Assembly (NCBI RefSeq): GCF_013368755.1
Contig: NC_049561.1
Location: forward strand, 1,860,001-1,924,000
Source: Talaromyces rugulosus
Lineage: Eukaryota; Ascomycota; Eurotiomycetes; Eurotiales; Trichocomaceae
Reading direction: 5' to 3'
DNA length: 64,000 nucleotides
This document shows positions 23,447-34,154 of this stretch, in pieces (the stretch's first letter is position 1; each line of letters starts with the position of its first letter). The notes below the pieces were generated by a model. The model did not search any database and was not told where the DNA came from. It was given only the letters and a program-made list of their open reading frames with translations. Made by a program: the position numbers and the translations under genes.

Positions 23447-24143
23447 CTAGTTATATACCCGGATCGAGATGGAATACTCCGCAATGCTACTGTGAAGCTT
23501 CACGAGGACGACTTGCTATAGATTGAGCACGTCTCCGGGCGGAATCCATATTTCATACTGTCAAGATGTCCTCTCCCATCTCGATACTAGTGATCCATCT
23601 CCCGGCGGGCTATCAGTACGGCGGTAGTGTCCTGCCGGATTAGGGAATTTGTCTAATCAAGGGTGGCAACCGGCCCGGTGACGCGCAACTATTTCATACA
23701 TCATTGGCAAAGGCCGGTAGCCAGATCCCGGCTACACGGCTATTGCCCCCCTATGATTCGAGGGAAAATCATGCGTTTTTATCATCAGGGACTTGGTCAT
23801 GGTGCAGCACCCCACCATGATACCGGATCAGTGCAGCTTTGGGTGTAATAGATCGAGAAAATATGCAGTCATTCGACAAACAGGATAGGGGATAGCGTTT
23901 GTACAAGGAAACCTTTTGCTGCAACTGGAGATCGGGCTGTCGTCTCTTCAACTACCATGTCCTACTTGGCCATTGAACAACGCATCTATAGATCGATGGG
24001 AAGTGGGGTGGGCGAACTGTAAAGCTCTGGCTATTGCGGGGCTGCCAAACACTAAAATGATGTAACATACATTTAAGAGACATAATATGATATATTCGGC
24101 TCTTCCGGTATAAATTCATACTCAATTATATTCGTGAGCCGCG
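23447..24143. other. Promoter region of the proline dehydrogenase gene
   Basis: This 697-bp gap lies between the start of prnD and the stop of msrA, both on the minus strand. It contains several CCGG-type tetranucleotides and no coding frame of note. Confidence 0.5.
23669..23679. promoter_or_regulatory. Candidate PrnA-type site, CCGG-N-CCGG
   Basis: The 11-bp near-palindrome ACCGGCCCGGT contains CCGG-C-CCGG and lies about 225 bp upstream of the proline dehydrogenase ATG. The Aspergillus nidulans proline-specific activator PrnA is reported to recognise paired CCGG elements of this type. The match is seen in sequence; function is inferred. Confidence 0.45.
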
Positions 24144-24904
24144 TCACTCCGACAGCGGTGGAAATTCTCTGAGGAAACTGTTTTGGGAAAAACGCAAGAG
24201 TCAGCAAATTATAATACTTGCATCTACGCGGACAACAAACGTACTGAGAAGGGCACTCATATCCACCAGGATTACGGTCAAGGTATAATTGATGGTACTC
24301 TTCGGCGTCCCACCATTTCTCAGCCGGAATTATTTGCGTAGTGACAGGCTTCTTGTACCACTGCTTTGCAATTTTTTCTGTCACATCCTTTGCTATTTGC
24401 GACTGCTCGTCGTCGTGCGTGAAGATGGCGCTGCGGTACTGAGTGCCGACATCTGGGCCCTGGCGGTTCGCCGTTGTCGGGTCGTGCATGCGATAGAAAA
24501 ATTCCAATAATTGGCGGTAGGTCACGAGAGAGGGATCGAATGTGACTTGAAGAGCTTCGGCGTCTGTTTAATAGTTGTAAGTAACTTTTTTTTCCCCTTT
24601 GGTTCATCGTGTTGAGAAGAGTCAAAAACGTACGTCCAGTGTCACCCGAACAGACACTCCTATACGATGGCGAATCTGTGTGTCCTCCGGCATATCCAAC
24701 CTTGGCATCCAACAGTCCCTTCCCGTTTCCAAAATGCTTGCGATATAAATGCTCGACGCCCCAGAAACAACCGGCAGCTACTGTCGCTTTTTGCGCGTTG
24801 TCCGGCATCGTGATGTTGCGGGCAGAGAGAGGTTCGGTTGCTGAGAAACCCAGTGAAGAACTAGTGGATAGGGGTCGAAACAAGCGTGAGAAGAAAAAGC
24901 TCAT
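24144..24904 (-). CDS. msrA: Peptide methionine-S-sulfoxide reductase MsrA
   Basis: Exons 24634-24904, 24245-24563 and 24144-24177 (introns 70 and 67 bp) give 207 residues. The catalytic [10 protein letters not shown] motif carries the nucleophilic Cys. Splice 1 restores [16 protein letters not shown], a hallmark of MsrA, and splice 2 replaces a read-through tail with [15 protein letters not shown], the usual end. MsrA reduces the S-epimer of methionine sulfoxide in proteins or free, using thioredoxin, and protects against oxidative damage. The first Met gives an Arg/Ser-rich leader ([20 protein letters not shown]) suited to mitochondria; Met33 (MPDNAQ) would give a cytosolic form, so dual targeting from one gene is possible. 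The last exon codes for only the final 10 complete residues. Confidence 0.93.
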
Positions 24905-26569
24905 GACTCTTTTGATGCCAGAATGAAATGCTTGAAGAATGAAAAGACGTACGGTGTGTTGTTTGCGCGGGTGATTATATGCAGGCGAAGGTCAGCACAA
25001 TGAGAGACGTGCGAAAGGCTTTCGATGAGAGTAGGGCTTGCTCAGTAAGAACAGAAAGGTTTGCGACTGCACTTTTATTCGAATTAGATCAATCTGGTGT
25101 TTTTTGGGAGAAGAATATTTCAAAATACAGGACGATGGTAGAAAACAGAGCAGTGGCGTCATCTACGCGATGACAAATCCCCGCTATCTGTGATTGGCGG
25201 AAACCGACATCCAATGGACCCACCGCTCTATACAGTAAAATGACAACATCTGTTTACGACTTTGCGTCCATTCAGATGCAGATATGCACCATTGTCAAGT
25301 ACAACCCGACATATGACCAGGGCTTGATCTAGCACTCCCTACTGGTACCCATAAACAACGCCGCCCTTTATCCGTATATTAGAAGCAGAACAACAAGTCA
25401 CTGCTGGACATTGGAAATTGATATGGATATTACAAAAGAAGCAAAATTTGCAATGAACAAAACATTAACATTCGACCATCATGCCAGATTCTAAAATTCT
25501 TATTTTTAGAAGCTTTTTCAAATGGACCGTTCCGATGTCCTTTTGATTGCTCCTCATAATCGCCACAAAAATCATTAGTAATATATATAAACTGATGAAC
25601 TGATACGTAAACGACAACGATGTTTGATAAGTTGATGGCGATTGTGAATAACATTGAATGTTATCGCCAACTGATTATCCGCATTCCCTTGCCCGTCTTT
25701 ACACCTGCAGTCCTTATCAATTGATATGCAAAAGCAATGATATTCGGCAAAGGAAGGGCGTAGGTCTGAACAGCAAAGGTGGACCAGCCAATTCTGAGCA
25801 ATACCCAGCTCCGGTCTCTAGCAAATTCGTAGTGTCGGAATCGAAATTACTTGAATTGACCAATCCCGACCTCTTGGATACGGGTTAATAAGTGTTAGTT
25901 TTCACTTATGCATAGTAAGAATCTATTATCTCACTGAATTCGTAGAAGGAATCTTATTTCACTTTTGAAATTTGTTATCTTTTCTCACCAATAACCCTAC
26001 AAGTCAACTCTACAAAATATGCCAATACTATCAGAATGGAGAAGGTAGAATAAATAAAAAAAGAACCCATAAAGTGGGACGTAGGGCCTCACTAAGACTG
26101 CGTCTGCGGAGGTGCCTAAATCGGAAACAAGTCGTCGCTAACTGAATTGAGCCGGCATAATTGTGGAGCATGGATGTTAGCCCTAATTTGCCGTGCTGTA
26201 AAGAGAAGATATTTTATTTTGTAAAATTTATTTATTTATAGAAGCATTTCTGAAAGAATAAGAGCATATTTAAATTAGCCAGGTGACGAAATACAACTGG
26301 GAAAACAAATCCGATAAAGAAAATATAAACACGTTCATGAAGAATATCATCATCGAATCGGGTTATGACACCTGGAAAAGAGTATAAATCTACATACACA
26401 AAAAAAAAAGGGATAAAAAAAGCATCCGGCACATCAAATATACTCCAGAACACCCAACTTAAAGCTCCGTAGCCCCTGCAAATAAGGTGGTATTACAAAG
26501 CGAACCATACCATACGCCATTATGACAAAGAAGGGCCTTGACAGATTGTACACCATGTCTCGTTGAATT
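24905..26569. other. Intergenic region (1.67 kb)
   Basis: This is AT-rich sequence between msrA and the 3' end of the kinesin gene. The only frames are short (about 75 codons) and without recognisable features, and I could not join them by plausible splicing. It should contain the msrA promoter at its left and the kinesin 3' UTR at its right. Confidence 0.5.
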
Positions 26570-29500
26570 TTACCTCAAGGCTCCCCTTACCGCCGGTCCA
26601 AGGCTAAATCGGGCCTCTGGGTTTGCGCCAGCCGCCATGCTGAGTCTCATGGCATCACGACCAGTGAGACTCACTTCTCGAGGGCGCAGGTCACCGCCCA
26701 TTGTGATACGTCGGGAATTCTTCGTCACCGAGAGAACGCGTGGGCCGAGAACATTGGGTTTGGTATCATTGATCTTGTCACTTTTGACCATGCGCCTTGC
26801 TTCTGAAGCAGAGAACATGCCGGTATCTGGAGGTGAACTGCCGAGGGACCCAGCTGTAGGGCTTCGGCGACGCTGAGATTTGCCTACGGGAGCAGCGGAA
26901 GCACCGTTTCCAAACTGGCCGCCAGAAATTCGTCTCATGGCTGCATTGATTTTAATGGCATCCTCCTTGTCGGCTTTCCAACCTTTCTCACTGTCGGGGG
27001 CCGGGCTGGGGCTGCTGTAGCCACCACTGGGAGAGCGTACGGCGATCTTGGATGGCCGGTCAATCGATGGCCGGTTTAAGAAACTGCTATTTTCTATACT
27101 ACGCAGAGGAGAATGCTCTTCTAGCGAGATATTGGTCGCAGTGGGTGGAACAGGTGATCCGGGTTTCTTTGCCAAAAAGCCAGCCTTGAATCGATTGTTC
27201 TTATTTTGGATTTCCAAATTCGACTCTGGCGGGGGGGTAGGAGATGAAGATCTGGGCGATGATTCGTCATTCTTGGTGAAGACAGGGATCCCTCGGGGAA
27301 CAGGCGATATTCTAGGAAGTGGCAGCTCTTCCGACGAATCTGCCGCGGGTGCCTCTGATTTCTGTGGTGTCTTTTCGAACTCTGCAAGGGATCCGTCTTG
27401 CTCATCATCTTTCCATCGAACTGCTCGCTTGCTTGTCTTGATAGGAGTCTTTTTAGGGGTGAACGTGACTGCCTTCTTTGCAGTAATCGTCTTGCGACGG
27501 CGTGGGGAATTCTTTATCGGAGAAACAACAACGTGTGGTGCCATCGCCGTGACAGGTTTCAATGGCTTGGAAGGGATTCCAGCAAGGCTAGATTTTCTGC
27601 GCCGTACAGGAGCATCTGTCCTGGGTGTGGGAGAAATATCGATGGTCGGCATTTTTCCATCGGGCTTGACAATGTTGGTGACCGAAGTGGTACACGACGA
27701 AAGCATCTTGTGTAGAATCTTTTTGCCAACTTCAATCGCTTCTGCCTCGGTGAGCTGCATCATGTTCTCGATCGAAGAGACTATTTCAAATTGAGCCTGA
27801 AGGAGCATTTGCACCGTGGCTGTTTCTCCCATTTTCTCCTGTTCGGAAATAGTCGATAGCATTTCGCGGTCAGCATTGGCCTTGAGCAATTCTGCTTCAC
27901 GAGTAAGGTTGGCGACGTCGGTATTGTCGCTGGTCTCGAATTCCCGGAGCTGGTTAACGCCGTGCTCAAGTGCGGTGTTGATAGCTCTATCCCAATTGTT
28001 CTTCGAAATTCGTTGGTTGAAGTGATGACGAGTGTTTTCTAATTCAAACAGAATACCTTGAGCTGTTTTTCGAATAGCCTGCAGGTTGGCCATTGGTGCT
28101 TCGCTCTCACACGAAGAGCAAACATTGTCGAAAGCAGCAATCCAGGATGATAACATGCCGATTCGTCGACTGACTTGTCTTAATTTCAGCATGCTGGACA
28201 CTCTTTCTTGTCTCTCTGTTGCCGCATTCTCATAGGCAGTTCGCAGGCGAACCACGCCTTCTCGGGCTATGGCTTCTTTCTTTTCATTCTGTTTCCGGAA
28301 TTTGGCGAAAGCAATGGATTCGTAGTCTTTCTGCTGAGCTTTGAGTTCCTTGATCAAAGCCATCTGCTCATCAATCTTGACGAGGAAGTCCTTAACATGA
28401 CGGTTGACGTTATACACATTCCTTGTCACCTTTGTCTGGATGTTTTTCGCTCTGTTGGCATAGCGGAGCGTATTCTGGGTTTCGTCAAAGTGTTGGCTCG
28501 ACGGGCTTACACAAACGATCATAACGGTTCTGCAATTACCCCCAAGCGAGAACTTCAGCAGTCGAGTAAGTTTGGAGTTCCGGTAAGGAATGTGGTTTCG
28601 CTTGCGTGGATCGCAAAGAGCGTTGATGCAGCTTCCCAGGGCAAGTAGCGATTTATTGATGTTAGCTCCCTCCTGGAGTCTCTCGCCTCGGTTTTTCGTT
28701 GCGCTTGCTCGCTCACTTCCAGCTAGATCGATGACGCTCAGAGTCGCCATTATGTGAGGTTCGTTAACATCTGCATTGCGATCTTTCTGAGCAACATTGA
28801 TCTGGAGCACTGCATGGGACCGCGACGAAGTTGCGTTGGCTTCGGTGGGTGACATGGTACGGCGTTCGTTTCCGTGCATGATCATGTCCATGACTTCCTG
28901 CACGTTCTGGGGGTGGTGGCTAGATAACCCAGCAACTGAAACTGCTTGATTGGCATCTTCACGCAACATCAGACCCTTTCGTTCTCCCTCCACGAGCAGG
29001 TCTCGGATCGTTTCGTTATATATTTCGAGATACGAAAGCGAGACTTCGGTCATCTTTTCTCCTTTTCGGTCCTCAATTTTTTCGAAGAGCTCCTGCATTG
29101 TCAAAAAAATGATGCCGGGCTGCTGAGCTGTACCGGTAATAGTATGCGTCTTTCCACATCCAGTGGCACCGTAGGCGAAGACGGTCGCGTTGTATCCATC
29201 CAAGACGCTGTCCAGCAGGTTGCGCGACGTTGATTCGTAGACCTCGGCTTGGGTTGTATTCTCGTCGAAGATTCTATCGAAACCGAATGTCTGATCCTTG
29301 ACTCGCCTTCCGTTTGGTACGACGCTGCGGGAGAATTTCTGCACAGGATTGTCTTCAGGGGGATCGAAAATCCTGGGAGTGTGTTAGAGGATCATTTTGT
29401 TCCAGGCTGCGCTATTTTTTATTTCCTATTACTCACAAGCATCTATCATCAACAACTTTGATGACGGGTCTGATTCCTCTCTGTGCCAGCTTTGGAGCAC

Positions 29501-29714
29501 TGGGAACACCGGCGAGGGACCCATCGCCGAGGAACAAAGGTGTGTCATCACATTTGGAAAGTTGGGCAGCTTCTCGAATGGTAAAGGGCCGCACTCTGAC
29601 CGTCACGGAGATTGATGACGAGGCGCTTTTTGCAGCCATCCCGAATGGCGTGTGGCTCACACTCTCGGCCTGGTTGTAAGGATGGGTAAATATGGCGGGT
29701 ATGTGACTTTGCAA
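26570..29714 (-). CDS. kipB: Kinesin-8 motor (KipB/Klp5/6/KIF18 type)
   Basis: Exons 29437-29714 and 26570-29372 (intron 64 bp, phase 2) give 1026 residues. The N-terminal motor domain begins ISVTVRVRPFTIREA and carries the P-loop GATGCGKT (about residues 161-168), switch I NATSSRSHAV, switch II VIDLAGSERAS and the YRNSKLTRLL helix. The long loop between the first strand and the P-loop is typical of kinesin-8. After the motor come coiled-coil segments and a long basic, Ser/Pro-rich tail with stretches such as PRRRKTITAKK that could bind microtubules. Kinesin-8 proteins are plus-end motors that shorten microtubules and help chromosome alignment and nuclear positioning. An alternative start at internal Met26 (MAAKSASSS) would also leave the motor intact. 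Confidence 0.92.
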
Positions 29715-30325
29715 TGCGTAAGCCCGGCTCTGCGATGGGCCAAAAAGGACAGTCGGCGAAATCGATAGAGGCGATATGATGCAAGAGTTGTAATAGAGTT
29801 GGTTGTTCGAAGGAATGTCGAGGTGGAGCCGTGGTGTTGAAATTCAAGCTGTGTTGTCTGTTTGATGACGCCCGTGCTCGTTGTCCGAGCAACCGCCCGC
29901 CGTGGCGTGCGTGGCGTTATGGCTCCGTTGGTCAGGGCCCAAAACTTCCCAGCCACGTTGTCTAATTCCACATGGTTTACAGCGTATTTCCACTGCATCC
30001 TCCATGCCTCAGGCTGTCGCATCTCCACAATAATAACATTCATTAATCATGCATGCATGCATTAAGCTCTAGCTGGCTATCCAACCACATTCAAATAAGA
30101 ATACAAGCGTTATGCAGAGTTCTAATGACCTTTCAATTCATGTCTTTTCTTCAAGTCATTATATCAACGCTCGGTAGCTTAAAGCAACCAGCTCTGATGC
30201 AACTCAGTCCATTCCAATATCGTTAAAATCATCCATATTCCTGTAATTTGCGCCGTAACACCGTCAAACTTGCGTATTCGTATGCCCTGGCCATTTCAGA
30301 AGCAAGAAGAACATCATGCAGGTCA
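29715..30325. other. Intergenic region, kinesin promoter
   Basis: This 611-bp gap separates two minus-strand genes. Frames seen here run opposite to each other across the kinesin 5' end and have no domain. A cluster of gcatgcatgc at about 30049-30060 is a short self-complementary repeat. Confidence 0.5.
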
Positions 30326-30829
30326 TCATTCTATCTCATCATCCAGGGATGGAATAACCACGTCCCACCCAGGGCCCCCGCCAAGTTCGTCGCCATCTGA
30401 GCTTGTCCTAAAGCGAAAGGCAAGAGCCTGGCCGTTTCGAATATTTGCTGCTTGAAGGCTATGAGGAGAAACCTTCTTTGCGCCCTTCTTTATCGCTGGC
30501 TTGTCGCTCTCCTCAACTACAGGGTCCAACGTAATCCAACCGCGGTCGAGTTGATTCCGGTCGATGGGAACACCCAGTTCGATATCAGAGTGGTTTTCTG
30601 GGATCGCATCACCGTTAATTTCCTTGAGTCCACGAGCGTTGAGCGCGTTTAGGAGCTTTTCCTTGGTCGATGTGATCGATTCGTCCGCGGGAAGCATGAG
30701 CAGTACTGTTGTCTTGTGTTTCTTGAACCGCAAGGTCCAGTTAAGGGGTTCTTGTTTGGACTAGTACAGCAAGATAGTTAGCTTAACAGGACTTCACATG
30801 TGTACAATGAGTTTGGTATGGCTTACCAT
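30326..30829 (-). CDS. Small conserved protein of unknown function; start codon alone in first coding exon
   Basis: The frame from 30760 to the stop at 30326 begins SKQEPLNWTLRFKKHKTTVL and has no ATG near its beginning. Directly upstream is a TAG acceptor and, 66 bp further up, an ATG followed immediately by GTAAGC (30827-30829). Joining them gives 145 residues. I infer that the first coding exon is only the ATG. The N-terminal half has a strand-rich, ubiquitin-like pattern (TVLLMLPADESITSTKEKLL) and the C-terminus is acidic (SLDDEIE). I do not recognise a characterised family. The start lies 257 bp from the divergent Tim17-like gene, so the two may share a promoter. Confidence 0.65.
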
Positions 30830-31086
30830 GATGGTTGTGGTGCAAACGTGTTGTGGCTTGTGTGGTCACTGGTCGCCATATCGTATCGATAACCGGAGAA
30901 AATCAAAAACCGCAGCTCCGCCGGCAAATCAGCTCAACGTCATGCTTGGAGCTTCTGGCAACCGTCAACACACCACCACAGCTGCATCCAAGCTATCTTC
31001 GATCGAATTGGATAATTTATTTCTTTTCTCTTTTATTTTTACTCACCCTCATTTTTTATCTTGCAAACGGGCATCCATTCTTCGCT

Positions 31087-31773
31087 ATGGTAGACCCCAA
31101 ACCTGACCGCAGCTGGTCCGATGAACCTGCACTGCTCAAGCTTGTGCATTGGTACAGGCTGTTTGACTCTACAGCACCGCCTCGTCTGGGCATAGACATC
31201 GATAGGCGGCTGCCCTACGTAGTCGTTTCTGCATTTTCGGTTGGCTTTGGCGTTGGGTCTTCGCACGGATCCAAAAAAGCAGCATTTCAGTTTCGCGCAG
31301 AGAACGCTCACCGATTTCCTACGACATCGACTGGGTGGTTCCAATACCACAAGACCAAGAACTACAAGTCAATTGTTGGAGGTGTTTTTGAAGGGGTCAA
31401 ACTTGGGACGAGGCTAGGTGTCGGCGCAATGGCTTTTACTCTGTTTGAGGAGACTGTCGACTACGCACGCCACGATCGCCGGGACTTTATTTCTACAGTT
31501 ATTGCTGGTCTGTCGTTTTCTGGAATCTACAGTGCTCTAGGTAAATATGCTTTTGTTTCTTTTTTTTTCTCGCGTTCATTTTGCTAACAAGGTATCATTC
31601 TAGCCCGCCACGACATATACACTGCCGCGCGTACAACCAAACTGGGCCTCAAGCTAAGTCTTGCGTACGGTTTGACTCAGGACGCTCTAGAGGCCATGAA
31701 AGGGAACCGTCCTGCGTACCTCCAGTCTCTGCTTGGTGGCCGTGATTCTCGATCAACACACGATACTGTGTGA
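31087..31773 (+). CDS. Tim17/22-like small membrane protein
   Basis: Exons 31087-31540 and 31604-31773 (intron 63 bp) give 207 residues. I start at MVDPKPDRSW; an in-frame upstream start would run into the neighbouring gene's first exon region. The middle contains Gly-rich hydrophobic segments (LPYVVVSAFSVGFGVGSSHG, FEGVKLGTRLGVGAMAFTLF, FISTVIAGLSFSGIYSALA) like those of the Tim17/Tim22/Tim23 family of inner-membrane proteins. After the splice come ARHDIYTAARTTKLGLKL and LSLAYGLTQDALEAMKG. A mitochondrial inner-membrane place is therefore likely, but the exact role (import or complex I-linked) cannot be told from the sequence. Confidence 0.68.
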
Positions 31774-34154
31774 TGATGCTAACCCGACACTTGCAAACAC
31801 CAACGACTTCTTTATTGAGGAGAAGACAAGCCGCTGCCTTCAGACAACGAAGCAGAATACTATCCGGACTTTCACTCTGGGACGAGCAACTGATCGAGGT
31901 CCTGTGTTTGACTGCTTCTCCAAGGCGGAAAGACCAGAAGCATCAGCTCAGAGCTGCTGTCCCAATGCCTCTGGCCATGCATAACATTATTCTCAGCCTC
32001 CTGCCAACGACGGCGGAACTATCGGAGAAAAGCGAGCTGGGACAAGCTCCGATTTCCCTCCGGGCGGGACTCACGGAAAGTCGGAAACCCAGGCAGGTCA
32101 CATAAGCATGAGATCTATTATTTCATTTTTGGTACGTAGTAATTATGATTCTGGCCGGCGATATGGACTGCAGGTACACGTCTAGACGCTAGGCACGAGG
32201 CTTCCTGTGGGGGCCAGTTTCATGGTCTGGGGCCGACGATACCGTCTCAATGATGTAGTTATACAGCAGAGAATAATAATAATTAGCTGGAAAAAATACT
32301 GAAACTGACCTCTCCCGGTTATGGCATGTGTTTCGCAAATTTTTACGTTGCATATGTGGAATAAGGTGGAATAATCACTCAAAGCTAAGGCAAGGACATT
32401 TGCCGGGCCTGCCACCAATCGTTTATTTCTGGTTCTCTAATAATAATATACGATTCCAGAGCGGACGAAATATTAATTAATTAGTGTCCGGATGGCCCCC
32501 AACGCCCAACTCCGTTAGCTCCTAGCTAGCTGCCTTGACGATCTTCACCACCCAACGATGATGTTTGCCAGGACCGCCAGAAAGTAAGCGTTCCGCGGTT
32601 CCTTGCATATTTTTGGAACCCTTGTTTTACGTACCTTCCAAATTCTCTTAGGTTGGGGGACTTTTTTTTCCTTCTCTCTCTTATTCTAGAAGCCTTAGAA
32701 GGATTCTAGAAAATGCTAGCGCGTCGCAGATGGGACACTGACTAGCTTCGTTGGTTGGTCCATCAGACACGGTGATATCACGCATACTCCAGTGGCAGAA
32801 GTAACTCCCGGAGAAAATCACGGTATCTGCATGCCCCGCAAGTGGATGCCAGAGCGTGGAACTATCTGCCGGTGTTGCTGCTGCTCGCTGATCCTGTTCA
32901 GGAAGAAGAAAGAGAAGAAGAGAGCGCCGGAGTAAGTGAGTGAGATGTGAATGATTTGAATTCCGTTTATGGGTAGCAGTCAGAACAGAACACTGGTTCA
33001 AGATGGTGGCTAAAGTGGTGTGGAGGGAGCTTAAAATAGCCACAGCTCACCAGCCGCAGGGCTACCAGGATGCCTGCCGATGCAGCGAACTGTTACGTAC
33101 CACGCAGGTCAACTAGTTACGATTAGTCGCGGTTGAATAATAATGGGGTTCATAATAATAACCATAATCGTCTGCGGACTCGGAGCACATAATAATTGCG
33201 CGCGATCCGTGGGCTGAGCTCCAACCAGGAATGACACCCGATTATCAAGCTGCTTTCAGCTGAAACCACGCAGTATCGACGCTAGTTCATTTCTTCTTTT
33301 TCTTCCTCGGTCTGTCCCAGCCAGAAGCAATTGCCGTTGATAATTGCTGTTGTCGTTGCATCATCCTTGGACCGGGTTTGCTGTCATTGAGAATCGCTGC
33401 TGCATCCCATCTCAGCTCTATTATTAGCTCCGATCTGTCCGTATCAGGACGACTGTACGAGTTGAGCAGCGTTCTGCTTACTCAGTAGAGCCAGTACTAC
33501 TCCGTTGTCCTGTACTGGGGCTGCAGCCTGCACGTGTGGTTACTAGTTAGCCCATTCATTAGTTTCTTCTTCTTTTTTTTTTCTCGCCCGCGTGCTCTTT
33601 CTCCACGTGCATATACCAACCATTGCCCACTGCCAACGAGAAGAAACGCCGCCAAAGACGAAAGAAAGACGCGGTCGACCGATCGATCGAGAGTAGCAGA
33701 GCGAGCGAGCGAGCAAGCAAGTTGGGCTGCGGCGGAAACAGTTGATTGAAGCTACCAAACAATCGGGGCGGATCTCCCGTTCCTTCCTTCCCCGCCATCG
33801 TCAGCCCACGAACGCGACTTATTATTACAGCTTCCTCTGTCACGCTCTCTTTCTTTTTCTCACACGCGCGCGCTCATCTCTCACACTCTCCCTGTCGCCC
33901 TGTTTGCTAATCAAAAGCAAAGAAGTGGCCTGACGAAATATATATATCTCTATATCTATATATCTATCCAAACAAGCTGTCGCAACCCTCGTGCGGAACG
34001 GCAGATGCCACTATCGCCGACGTCATTTGCGAACCTCCGACCGGCCCTCGAACATCGCATCATGTGTATGCCCTGATACTCGCGCAAATTTTGAGCTGAG
34101 AATCTGTTGGAGGACTACATCTGAAGAAAACACTCGATTGGAGTAAGAGTAGCC
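31774..34154. other. Intergenic region with long leader of the cNMP/F-box gene
   Basis: This 2.38 kb stretch has no convincing coding frame. Its right end (about 33530-34154) is rich in pyrimidine runs and short repeats (gagcgagcgagc at about 33700, atatatctctatatctatat at about 33940) and probably forms the promoter and 5' leader of the next gene. The middle contains many aataat trinucleotides. Confidence 0.5.

Noticed and set aside
27048..27794. Plus-strand frame of 248 residues
   Set aside because: Antisense to the kinesin tail; no recognisable protein features.
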